Shown here piece after piece: positions 1 through 5,520 of a stretch of 5,520 bases of DNA. Every line of letters starts with the position of its first letter. Position 1 is the first letter of the stretch. The notes beneath the pieces were generated by a model. The model was not told where the DNA came from and searched no databases. It saw only the letters and a program-made list of their open reading frames with translations. The stretch comes from a bacterium (GTDB lineage Bacteria > Latescibacterota > UBA2968): the NCBI GenBank assembly GCA_027296045.1, contig JAPUJS010000647.1:1-5520 (forward strand), written 5' to 3'. Position numbers and translations under genes: made by a program.

Positions 1-483
1 TGGTTGACCGAGTTTTTTCGACTGATGCCGGGAACCCATCGGTCGGACCATTATTCCCATTCGGTGGCGGCCAAAGGAAAGGGAGCGGCCGGATTTATTG
101 CAGATCATCTGAGCAACGAAGGGTATGGTTCGCCGTGGGACAAAGCGCCCTGGGGGAAGACCTATGGGACGCATTCACCGATGGTGCGGGCGTATGAACA
201 GGGTGGAAAACTGTTGATGCTGGGGGTGGATTACGAAACGTCAACGTATATCCATTTGGTGGAGGTGATGTATTGGAACGAGCTATTGAAAATGGAGCCG
301 GAGGCACTCTATCCGCGGCTGGATCGACCGAAGCTGGGAGCATTTTGGGATCAGACGGGTGATGTGCGTCGGGGGAGTGTGGGGCAGGCAGATTGTCGGT
401 GTTTTAAGATTCGGGTTTATGTGGATACGCTGCTGGAAGAGGTTCGGCGGGATTCGGAAGCCTACGGTCGGAATCGTTCGTGA
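1..483 (+). CDS. AAC(3)-family N-acetyltransferase, C-terminal part (5' truncated by window edge)
   Basis: The frame is open from base 1 and ends at TGA 481-483. The TTG at 4-6 is only the first possible start inside the window, so the N-terminal half lies outside it. The roughly 160 residues match the second half of the aminoglycoside 3-N-acetyltransferase family (Antibiotic_NAT), which transfers acetyl from acetyl-CoA to an amino group. Numbering from the TTG, one sees R-x-x-P-G-x-x-R-S-x-H (6-16), the HSVAAKG signature (19-25), GSPW (42-45), a hydrophobic LLMLGV strand (70-75) and T-x-x-H-x-x-E (81-87). The His and Glu of the last motif are conserved in the family and are associated with catalysis. 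The final 70 residues are the less conserved tail. Many chromosomal members of this family in environmental bacteria are not proven resistance enzymes, so the true acceptor could be another amine, and resistance should not be assumed. A strong terminator follows, so this gene ends its transcription unit. Confidence 0.88.
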   Translation, partial: WLTEFFRLMPGTHRSDHYSHSVAAKGKGAAGFIADHLSNEGYGSPWDKAPWGKTYGTHSPMVRAYEQGGKLLMLGVDYETSTYIHLVEVMYWNELLKMEPEALYPRLDRPKLGAFWDQTGDVRRGSVGQADCRCFKIRVYVDTLLEEVRRDSEAYGRNRS

Positions 484-525
484 GGGGATTGTTAGAAATA
501 TCAACTTGAGGATTTGGATGGCGGG

Positions 526-553
526 CCACACCTTATGGGGTGTGGTTTTTTTT
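526..553 (+). terminator. Rho-independent terminator after the acetyltransferase gene
   Basis: A perfect 7-bp stem, CCACACC (526-532) with GGTGTGG (539-545), encloses a 6-nt loop and is followed directly by eight T (546-553). It lies 42 nt after the stop codon of the acetyltransferase. The opposite strand has no T run after the stem, so it should act only on plus-strand transcripts. Confidence 0.85.
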
Positions 554-603
554 GTGGGATAGATCCGGTCCGGCAGGTCAAACCCGGACACGCACCTGGC
601 AGA

Positions 604-1374
604 TTAATGTGCGGTCCAGCCGCCGTCTACGGCCATGGCATGTCCGGTGACAAATGAGGCGGCGTCTGAGCAGAGCCATACCACGGTGTCGGCGACTTCC
701 TCCGGGGTGCCGACTCGACCCATGGGTTCTTTGGCCAGGAGTCGGGCTCTGGTTTCCGGGTCTTCCAGTCTGCTCTGGATCATGGGGGTCTGAATGTAGC
801 CCGGACACACGGCATTGATCCGGATCCCCTGGTCGGCGTATTCCAGGGCGGCTGTTTTGGTGATGCCGACGACGCCGTGTTTGCTGGCCACATAGCCGGA
901 TAGGTTTTCCACCCCGACCAATCCGAGGGCCGAGGCGGTATTTACAATGGCCCCTTTGCCCTGTTTGAGCATCTGGCGGATTTCATATTTCATGCACAGC
1001 CAGACCCCTTTGAGGTTGACGGCAATGACCCGGTCCCAATTTTCTTCGGGATATTCGTGGGTGGGGCTGATGGCCTCCAGGTGTGCGGTTACGGCTGCTG
1101 CATTGTTGAACCCATAATCGAGGCGTCCGTAGTAGTCGATGGTTTGTTGGACCATTGATTCGACTTCGGTGGCGTTCGATACATCTGTACGGATGAATAT
1201 TGCTTCTCCTCCTGTATCCTGGATGCGGTGGACCGTCTCTTCTCCCCCTTTTTCGTCCACATCTGCAATGACCACGTTTGCGCCCTGTTGGGCAAAGGTC
1301 AGGGCAGAAGACCGGCCGATTCCAGAACTTCCTCCGGTGATGAGGGCGACTTTGTTTTTTTGTTGGGCAGTCAT
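604..1374 (-). CDS. SDR-family NAD(P)-dependent oxidoreductase (classical, FabG-like)
   Basis: This 256-residue protein has the normal length of a classical short-chain dehydrogenase/reductase, a soluble cytoplasmic Rossmann enzyme that interconverts alcohols and ketones. Visible motifs are the cofactor loop TGGSSGIG (13-20), an Asp at the end of beta-2 (IADVD, D38) that favours NAD(H) over NADP(H), D64-V65, NNAA (90-93, a variant of NNAG), N120, S148, Y161-x-x-x-K165, and PGYIQTPM (191-198). It ends in the usual AVDGGW strand. The N-S-Y-K tetrad is complete, so it should be active. I chose ATG 1374 because family homology begins about seven residues later. An upstream in-frame ATG at 1443 would add 23 residues without family character and would lie upstream of the start site of the promoter proposed at 1435-1463. 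No strong Shine-Dalgarno precedes 1374. The substrate cannot be read from the sequence; sugar, polyol and 3-oxoacyl dehydrogenases all look alike here. No convincing terminator follows the stop. Confidence 0.93.
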   Translation of the reverse strand: MTAQQKNKVALITGGSSGIGRSSALTFAQQGANVVIADVDEKGGEETVHRIQDTGGEAIFIRTDVSNATEVESMVQQTIDYYGRLDYGFNNAAAVTAHLEAISPTHEYPEENWDRVIAVNLKGVWLCMKYEIRQMLKQGKGAIVNTASALGLVGVENLSGYVASKHGVVGITKTAALEYADQGIRINAVCPGYIQTPMIQSRLEDPETRARLLAKEPMGRVGTPEEVADTVVWLCSDAASFVTGHAMAVDGGWTAH

Positions 1375-1434
1375 TCCGAATGCAAACCAAATTCTATGGC
1401 GAGAATATTGAGATGTGTTATTTTGGACATTCAC

Positions 1435-1463
1435 AAGATACATGGGAGTGATTGGTTAATCAA
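1435..1463 (-). promoter_or_regulatory. Candidate sigma-70-type promoter of the SDR gene
   Basis: On the minus strand TTGATT (1458-1463) and TATCTT (1435-1440) each match the consensus at 4 of 6 bases and are separated by the optimal 17 nt. Transcription would begin near 1428, giving a leader of roughly 50 nt to ATG 1374 and excluding the upstream ATG at 1443. Matches of this quality occur by chance, so this is tentative. Confidence 0.35.
1449..1462. promoter_or_regulatory. Inverted repeat overlapping the SDR -35 element (possible operator)
   Basis: TGATT (1449-1453) and AATCA (1458-1462) form a 5-bp inverted repeat around a 4-nt centre. It overlaps the proposed -35 hexamer of the SDR promoter, a typical place for a repressor site. 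It is short and could be chance. Confidence 0.25.
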
Positions 1464-1472
1464 GGAGGAAAG

Positions 1473-1567
1473 GTGGAATCTTTTAGAGACGGGAGAGCCG
1501 GGGTATGACGGGGACTGGGCATGAATTTACCACAATTTATGGTCGCATAACCCGATCAGGAGGATAG
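1473..1567 (+). other. Leader with two chained mini-ORFs upstream of the glycosidase-like gene
   Basis: An AGGAGG (1463-1468) precedes a GTG at 1473 with a tight 4-nt spacer. That GTG opens an 11-codon frame (MESFRDGRAGV) ending at TGA 1506-1508. Its stop overlaps an ATG at 1505 in an ATGA arrangement, starting a 20-codon frame that ends at TAG 1565-1567, one base before the ATG of the next gene at 1569. The chain has the geometry of translational coupling or a leader peptide. The peptides resemble nothing I know, and frames this short often arise by chance, so I record it as a leader feature and not as genes. Confidence 0.25.
1529..1543. promoter_or_regulatory. 15-bp near-perfect palindrome upstream of the glycosidase-like gene (possible operator)
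   Basis: The sequence ACCACAATTTATGGT is symmetric at 6 of 7 base pairs around its central base; the only mismatch is C1533 against A1539. It ends 14 nt before the AGGAGG ribosome binding site of the gene at 1569. The size and shape would suit a helix-turn-helix regulator site, for instance of the LacI/GntR type, but no regulator gene is in the window. Confidence 0.3.
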
Positions 1568-1568
1568 G

Positions 1569-3077
1569 ATGACGACAGGTGAATCATTGCCAAATGATGC
1601 GGTTCAGGAATCATACGTTGCACAAAATGGCACCAAAGCTGGACTTGAAATTTCTGAGGTGGGGACGGAAAGTGCGTACTTTCGACATAACGGAAAGCCC
1701 CTGCTGTCGTTTGGCGGGATGGCGGACGTTACCTTTTATTTGAACCAGGATGCATACGATTACAAAAGGTGGGCCACATGGATGGCCGAGCATGGGATGA
1801 ATCACATCCGGGCATATCTTCCTTTGAGCTGGAAGCATGTCGAAAAAACAACGGAGATTAACGGCGGAGATGTATCGAAGTGTCTTTTCCCATACAAAGA
1901 AACAGAACCTGGAAGCCGCACATTCAACCTGGAGCAGTTTGACGAGAGATTCTGGAAGCGGTTTCGTGATCAACTGGAATTTTTGGAGGAAAAGGGAACT
2001 ATTGTTCACCTGTTGGTCTGGAACGGCTGGCAACTGCGTGGACCGGATACATCGCGGGATATCAACGGCGAGATCAACTGGCTGGGACATTTTTTCAACC
2101 CGGAAATGAACTGCAATACGTTTACGGAACACCTTGGCGGCGACCTTGAAAATAGGTACGCCATTTACCATTCGGTGGCTGATGGTAAAAGTGAGTTGGT
2201 GGGGGCGCAAAAAGCTTTCTTTCAAAAAGTGGTGGAGGTTACTTACGATCTGGATAATGTCTATTTCGACCTGGTGCACGAAATTGCGGAGCACCGACGC
2301 GACTGGGTGAAGACACGTCAGTGGATTGTTGAGATGGCAGAATACATGCGGTCCCATTGGGCTGAGAGAACATCTAAGCAGTTTATCATTGGGTTCGATA
2401 CGGGAGGATTGTCGGAGGAGGAACAGGATTGGATTTACGCACATCCAGTGTTTAACACCATTATTTATGGAAAAAGCCACACGGTTGAAAACGCAGTCAA
2501 ATGGCGTTGCCACTATCAAAAGGTTTATATACCGCAGGAAGGCTGGGACGACAACAAGGTGAAGTACCGGCTTGATGAGGCGAAGAACCATGTGCATATG
2601 CGCAAGTACTACTGGAAGTTTATGCTGGCGAAATGCCAGCAGCTCGATTTTTATACAAAGGGCAAAAAGGACGGATTCGGTTATTTCGTAAACTACGATC
2701 CAGAGGGTGTTAATGCGTTTACAAAGACGGCTCCCATTCTGCGAAATTTTTGGAACACTTTAATCGATTATGGAAATCTCTGGTTTCAGGGACGGGTTAC
2801 GGCCGGGCCCGGTGAGCATCAATACATTCTGTCATCAGACCGTGAAGCCATTGTTTACTGTTCGTCTGCGACTGGCGTGGAAGGGCAGCAGTTTGATCGT
2901 GAGGAATTGCGGGTAGCCGATCTGGCTCTGGAAGACGGCGGGCATCAAGTGGAAGTGGTTGACCCGTCAACCGGGACGATGCAGACGGAGGATATCGTGG
3001 TTCAGAACGGCGAACTTGTGGTCCAACTGCCGGGGTTTACCGATGATATTGCGGTTCACGTATATCGGAAGGCGTGA
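1569..3077 (+). CDS. Glycoside-hydrolase-like TIM-barrel protein with C-terminal beta domain
   Basis: This 502-residue protein starts at an ATG with a textbook AGGAGG (1558-1563, 5-nt spacer). No signal peptide or membrane segment is visible, so it is probably cytoplasmic. The N-terminal region reads like the entry of barrel glycosidases of the DUF4038 / apiosidase-like type: FRHNGKPLLSFGG (38-50), then a helix, then MNHIRAYLPLSW (77-88). A strand IVHLLVWNGW (145-154) follows, and DNVYFDLVHEI (229-239) is in the position of the fourth strand, where clan-A glycosidases carry the acid/base Glu, making E238 a candidate. E324 in VYIPQEGWDD (319-328) is a candidate nucleophile after strand seven. 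Residues 410-502 look like an all-beta domain of the kind following DUF4038 barrels (Collagen_bind_2-like), ending in DDIAVHVYRK. These assignments are by eye; the substrate is unknown, and a non-catalytic barrel is possible. Sampled stretches are near 50% GC, slightly below the neighbours. The lyase-domain gene follows 31 nt later and is probably co-transcribed. Confidence 0.8.
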   Translation: MTTGESLPNDAVQESYVAQNGTKAGLEISEVGTESAYFRHNGKPLLSFGGMADVTFYLNQDAYDYKRWATWMAEHGMNHIRAYLPLSWKHVEKTTEINGGDVSKCLFPYKETEPGSRTFNLEQFDERFWKRFRDQLEFLEEKGTIVHLLVWNGWQLRGPDTSRDINGEINWLGHFFNPEMNCNTFTEHLGGDLENRYAIYHSVADGKSELVGAQKAFFQKVVEVTYDLDNVYFDLVHEIAEHRRDWVKTRQWIVEMAEYMRSHWAERTSKQFIIGFDTGGLSEEEQDWIYAHPVFNTIIYGKSHTVENAVKWRCHYQKVYIPQEGWDDNKVKYRLDEAKNHVHMRKYYWKFMLAKCQQLDFYTKGKKDGFGYFVNYDPEGVNAFTKTAPILRNFWNTLIDYGNLWFQGRVTAGPGEHQYILSSDREAIVYCSSATGVEGQQFDREELRVADLALEDGGHQVEVVDPSTGTMQTEDIVVQNGELVVQLPGFTDDIAVHVYRKA

Positions 3078-3097
3078 GCAGAAATATCTTAACCGAT

Positions 3098-3101
3098 GGA
3101 G
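3098..3101 (+). promoter_or_regulatory. Ribosome binding site of the lyase-domain gene
   Basis: GGAG lies 7 nt before ATG 3109. It supports this ATG over the in-frame ATG at 2959, which would put 50 unrelated residues inside the preceding gene. Confidence 0.55.
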
Positions 3102-3108
3102 TTTTTTC

Positions 3109-3453
3109 ATGGAAAATCAACCGACTGCTGCGCGTGTGGTCGATCCGGAGCGGATGCGGCAAAACCTGGATCTATCCGGCGGGCTGATTATGTCGGAGGC
3201 GTTGATGCTGGAGCTGGGCAAGACGCTGGGCCGTCAGCAGGCTCACGATGTGATTTACGAGGCTGCACAGGCCGCGGTTGTGGAGGGCAGGGCGTTTCGG
3301 GATCTTTTGTCTGAATCGGAAGATGTTCAGGCGCACTTAACGCCCGAACGGATTGAAGCTTTGCTGGATCCGACACAGTACACGGGTGTTTGTGCTTTAT
3401 TGGCGGAACGGGAAGCGAAACGTGCGAGGGCGGTTGCCAGGGAATTGGCTTAG
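3109..3453 (+). CDS. Stand-alone C-terminal domain of the adenylosuccinate lyase / carboxymuconate cycloisomerase superfamily
   Basis: These 114 residues match only the C-terminal third domain (ADSL_C-like) of the fumarase/aspartase superfamily, most like 3-carboxy-cis,cis-muconate cycloisomerase and adenylosuccinate lyase. Landmarks are VVDPERMRQNLDLSGG (10-25), then a helix with MSEALMLELGKTLGRQQAHD, a helix ending in a G-x-x-F turn, and the closing ALLDPTQYTG. Full enzymes are 350-480 residues long. They need the N-terminal His region and the central GSSxMPxKxNP loop, both absent here and not found in any frame of the 31-nt gap or the preceding gene. It therefore cannot be a lyase by itself. 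It could be a genuine small protein, for example an accessory subunit pairing with a partner elsewhere, or the remnant of a lost gene. An intact frame with a good ribosome binding site and family-like residues throughout argues for maintained coding. It probably shares a transcript with the gene ending at 3077. Its stop is 12 nt from the stop of the convergent membrane-protein gene. Confidence 0.75.
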   Translation: MENQPTAARVVDPERMRQNLDLSGGLIMSEALMLELGKTLGRQQAHDVIYEAAQAAVVEGRAFRDLLSESEDVQAHLTPERIEALLDPTQYTGVCALLAEREAKRARAVARELA

Positions 3454-3465
3454 ACGCGTTCCGTA

Positions 3466-5451
3466 TTACCAGTGATGGACCAGGTGGCCCTGTCCCATGA
3501 AGAAGAGGACGTCCACGACAAAGATGAGGCCAATTCCGGCGACGTAGCCCAGCAGCAGGCCCAGGAATAGGGGGCGAACTCTCCTGTACAATCGGATGCC
3601 GCCGATTTTCAGGAGGATGAGTTTGACAAGCCAGGCGAGGAAGATGGAAAAGGCCTGGTTGCTGAGTACGCCAGTGGGAAATACGGTTAGCCCGATGGGG
3701 CTGAGGGGCCACCACAAGAATCGGTAGCGTAAAAAGCTGCACAGTCCGGCAAGCGTAGCCCCGATGCCGAAAAACAACATCCGACTTCCACTGGGATCAA
3801 ATGGGGCCTGGAGTTTTTTGACGACATTGCTGTAAATGACGACATTGCCAGCGTTGAATGTATACACGTTGAAATTGTAAGCCCCGTGTTTGTATGCCAG
3901 GTAGAGCGTGAACAGCGCCGAGATTGCCAGAGAGAACACGAGGGCCAGGGCAGTGGCGCCAAAAAGCGCCCGGGTGCGCAGTTTTAGTTCTGCTCCCATT
4001 CTGGCAATGTGGGCCAATGTAGAAGCGCCAAAGGTGTTGCCCAGGCCAAAGGTGCAATAGGATAAGCCAAGGGCGGCCACACTGGTTGTCTCCATTTCTC
4101 GGATGCCCAAAAAATAAAAGGTGACGCTCTGGGGTGTGATTGGCATTCGGGCGTAGACCAGGCCCGATTCGGCGACGATTCGGCTGACGCCGATGGTCAT
4201 GATGATTAGGGCAATCAGGAATACGGCTGCCACGTCGAGCGTCATGCCGGACTGGACGAGCCAGAAGAACAGGTAGGCCACGCCCAGGCTGCCGCCGATG
4301 ACGGCAACGCGATAGGGCATGAGTTCGTTGTCATCGGTGACGCTGGGGTCCTTGAAGATGGCTTTTCGCCAGACCTGCTTGAGGTGTTCGCGGGCCATCC
4401 AGACTCCGACCAGGGTGAAGACAAAAAAGGCACCCATGGCCTGCCAGCCCAGGGCTGCGCCTCCTCTGGAGCCCCAGATATCGGAGGCGCCGATGGTAAA
4501 TCCGATTCGGTCAAAAATGCCGGTTTGTACCACGCCCAGCAGATAAAAGAACCAGAGACTGAAGAGGATGTCCAGGTTGGTGAAAAAGGCAAAGCCCAAA
4601 ATAAAAAAGTTGAGTTTGACCAGGATGGACGGAAATCCCGTTCCCAGCGGGATTCGGTTGCTGCGGCTCATGATTTGGATGGGTGGAATCAGGTGGGAGA
4701 AGTAACCGGCGATATTCCAGATCATGATGGCCAGGGGAATGGTGACTCCGATCCAGAATAGACGGTTTTTCACAAGCTCGTATTGTCCCGGTGCCCCCTG
4801 TTCTTCGGCCAGTGACAAAGCGGCTTCGGCAAGGGGGAAAGGCAATCTTTCCCGGTCTACCCACTGGTGTCGCAAAACGGAGACGAGGGCGGCACTTAAC
4901 AGGGCCAGTGCAATCAGGAAACTGCCCCACCAGGCCAGGGGGCCTGCCCAGGTCTCCCAGGGAATGTCGGCACCGGGTGGTTTGCCTTCGAAGAACCAGG
5001 TCATTTGCTCGGCTGCATTGGTGGGTACGGCCCAGTGGGGTAGAAAATCGAGCAGATAGTCGGACCACTGGTTCTCGGGGGTGGCGTAGTAAAAGGGGGC
5101 CGCAACACCACCGAGGAACAGGCCCATAAAATTGGCGGCCGGGACGGCTGCTCCAATCCATCCCATGCAAAAGACGACTGCCATTTCACCCCGGTGGAAT
5201 GCCCAGGCCGGTTTGAAAGCTCCCAGCACGATATTGAGCGGCCAGGCAACCAGGGTAAAGACGACCATGACGGCCATTGGGATGTGGGCGAACACCATCC
5301 GTGAGGAATGCACGATATAGGCTGAGTAGGCAGGCAGCAGGTTGACCAGTGTGGTGATACAAATACCAAAGACCACCGCACGCAAGCTGACTCCTCGGGG
5401 GGTTGCTTGGGTTTCGACTTGTGGGTCTTTGAGGGATGTGGTTTCAGCCAC
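3466..5451 (-). CDS. DUF6785/DUF6784-type polytopic membrane protein, OPT-transporter-like
   Basis: This protein of about 661 residues is an integral inner-membrane protein with roughly 14 hydrophobic segments. Counting from GTG 5466, they lie near 27-50, 62-84, 95-122, 176-197, 237-258, 282-315 (two), 340-358, 386-405, 409-430, 500-524, 563-580, 585-617 (two) and 632-657. WVDRERLPFPLAEAAL (202-217) resembles the LPFP signature of oligopeptide transporter (OPT) superfamily proteins. The C-terminal RYRFLWWPLSPIGL (580-593) followed by FLAWLVKLILLKIGG (609-623) is the pattern I associate with DUF6784. Substrate and transport activity of these families are not established to my knowledge. I prefer GTG 5451 over GTG 5466: AAGGAG (5458-5463) sits 6 nt before 5451, whereas 5466 has no ribosome binding site and would be only about ten bases from the expected transcript start. 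The five codons between are MKEFG. No transporter partner genes are visible, so it may be a single-component carrier. Confidence 0.85.
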   Translation of the reverse strand: MAETTSLKDPQVETQATPRGVSLRAVVFGICITTLVNLLPAYSAYIVHSSRMVFAHIPMAVMVVFTLVAWPLNIVLGAFKPAWAFHRGEMAVVFCMGWIGAAVPAANFMGLFLGGVAAPFYYATPENQWSDYLLDFLPHWAVPTNAAEQMTWFFEGKPPGADIPWETWAGPLAWWGSFLIALALLSAALVSVLRHQWVDRERLPFPLAEAALSLAEEQGAPGQYELVKNRLFWIGVTIPLAIMIWNIAGYFSHLIPPIQIMSRSNRIPLGTGFPSILVKLNFFILGFAFFTNLDILFSLWFFYLLGVVQTGIFDRIGFTIGASDIWGSRGGAALGWQAMGAFFVFTLVGVWMAREHLKQVWRKAIFKDPSVTDDNELMPYRVAVIGGSLGVAYLFFWLVQSGMTLDVAAVFLIALIIMTIGVSRIVAESGLVYARMPITPQSVTFYFLGIREMETTSVAALGLSYCTFGLGNTFGASTLAHIARMGAELKLRTRALFGATALALVFSLAISALFTLYLAYKHGAYNFNVYTFNAGNVVIYSNVVKKLQAPFDPSGSRMLFFGIGATLAGLCSFLRYRFLWWPLSPIGLTVFPTGVLSNQAFSIFLAWLVKLILLKIGGIRLYRRVRPLFLGLLLGYVAGIGLIFVVDVLFFMGQGHLVHHW

Positions 5452-5457
5452 CCCAAA

Positions 5458-5463
5458 CTCCTT
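5458..5463 (-). promoter_or_regulatory. Ribosome binding site deciding the start of the membrane-protein gene
   Basis: On the minus strand AAGGAG is followed by 6 nt and then GTG 5451-5449. The sequence lies inside the reading frame if translation began at GTG 5466, which points to 5451 as the actual start. Confidence 0.6.
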
Positions 5464-5482
5464 CACTTGATGGATTTTGAAG

Positions 5483-5509
5483 ATTATATGTTATGTGTTT
5501 GATGAGCAA
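5483..5509 (-). promoter_or_regulatory. Candidate promoter of the membrane-protein gene, exact TATAAT -10
   Basis: The minus strand carries a perfect TATAAT (5483-5488). A weak -35 candidate, TTGCTC (5504-5509), lies 15 nt upstream and matches only its first three bases; both fit and spacing are poor. Transcription would start near 5476, giving a leader of about 25 nt that includes the AAGGAG. Activator dependence would be consistent with the poor -35. Confidence 0.45.
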
Positions 5510-5520
5510 GAGTATAACAC

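Noticed and set aside
359..562. 67-codon plus-strand frame running through the end of the acetyltransferase and the terminator
   Set aside because: It overlaps the supported gene in another frame and runs through the terminator hairpin; its hydrophobic tail is the T-run translated.
568..589. Inverted repeat GTCCGG/CCGGAC as a terminator for the SDR gene
   Set aside because: The 6-bp stem has a 10-nt loop and no T run directly after it on the minus strand.
1375..1443. 23-residue N-terminal extension of the SDR from ATG 1443
   Set aside because: There is no ribosome binding site before 1443, the extra residues have no family resemblance, and the candidate transcript start near 1428 lies downstream of it.
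1228..1524. 98-codon plus-strand frame reading from inside the SDR gene into the intergenic region
   Set aside because: Most of it is antisense to the SDR, it starts in the middle of that gene, and it shows no domain features.
1611..2597. 328-codon open frame on the minus strand inside the glycosidase-like gene
   Set aside because: It is fully antisense to a gene with a strong ribosome binding site and coherent motifs. Its translation is rich in Cys, His, Leu and Val without domain motifs, typical of a shadow frame.
2959..3108. Upstream extension of the lyase-domain gene to ATG 2959
   Set aside because: It lies entirely inside the preceding gene in another frame and adds Arg/Trp-rich residues unlike the family. 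GGAG at 3098-3101 supports ATG 3109.
3188..3742. 184-codon minus-strand frame spanning the convergent junction
   Set aside because: It overlaps the 3' ends of two better supported genes. The product is Pro/His/Arg-rich with no motif or ribosome binding site.
4511..5170. 219-codon minus-strand frame within the membrane-protein gene
   Set aside because: It is a same-strand, shifted-frame shadow, rich in Arg, Pro and Gly with no recognisable domain, while the overlapping frame encodes clear transmembrane segments.

Overview
The window holds five protein-coding genes on a bacterial chromosome of roughly 50-60% GC (rough impression from sampled lines). It has no tRNA, rRNA, CRISPR array or insertion sequence that I can see. 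The gene mix is an AAC(3)-type acetyltransferase, a classical SDR, a cytoplasmic glycoside-hydrolase-like barrel and a DUF6785/DUF6784-type OPT-like membrane protein. That mix recalls uncultivated or environmental lineages such as Poribacteria, Latescibacterota, Planctomycetota or Verrucomicrobiota. This is only an impression from family distribution; no marker gene is present to fix the taxonomy.

Layout, left to right. Bases 1-483 (+) are the C-terminal part of an AAC(3)-family N-acetyltransferase that runs in from outside the window. It is followed by a clear rho-independent terminator (526-553). Bases 604-1374 (-) encode an SDR oxidoreductase with an intact N-S-Y-K tetrad, convergent with the first gene. 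Bases 1375-1568 are a divergent regulatory region. It holds a plausible promoter for the SDR, two small inverted repeats, and a chain of two tiny open frames leading into the next gene. Bases 1569-3077 (+) encode a 502-residue TIM-barrel glycosidase-like protein with a C-terminal beta domain and no signal peptide. Bases 3109-3453 (+) follow 31 nt later and encode a 114-residue protein. It corresponds only to the C-terminal domain of the adenylosuccinate lyase / 3-carboxymuconate cycloisomerase superfamily. Bases 3466-5451 (-) encode a large polytopic membrane protein that ends 12 nt from the fragment gene. Its promoter, with an exact TATAAT, lies at the right edge.

How the genes may work together: the barrel protein, the lyase-domain fragment and possibly the SDR and the transporter-like protein would fit uptake and intracellular processing of a sugar- or acid-containing small molecule. 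This is inferred from neighbourhood only, and the substrate is unknown. The most noteworthy points are the stand-alone lyase C-terminal domain with its own ribosome binding site, the unassigned cytoplasmic glycosidase-like protein, and the leader preceding it. I did not find convincing evidence of a wholly new multi-gene system.
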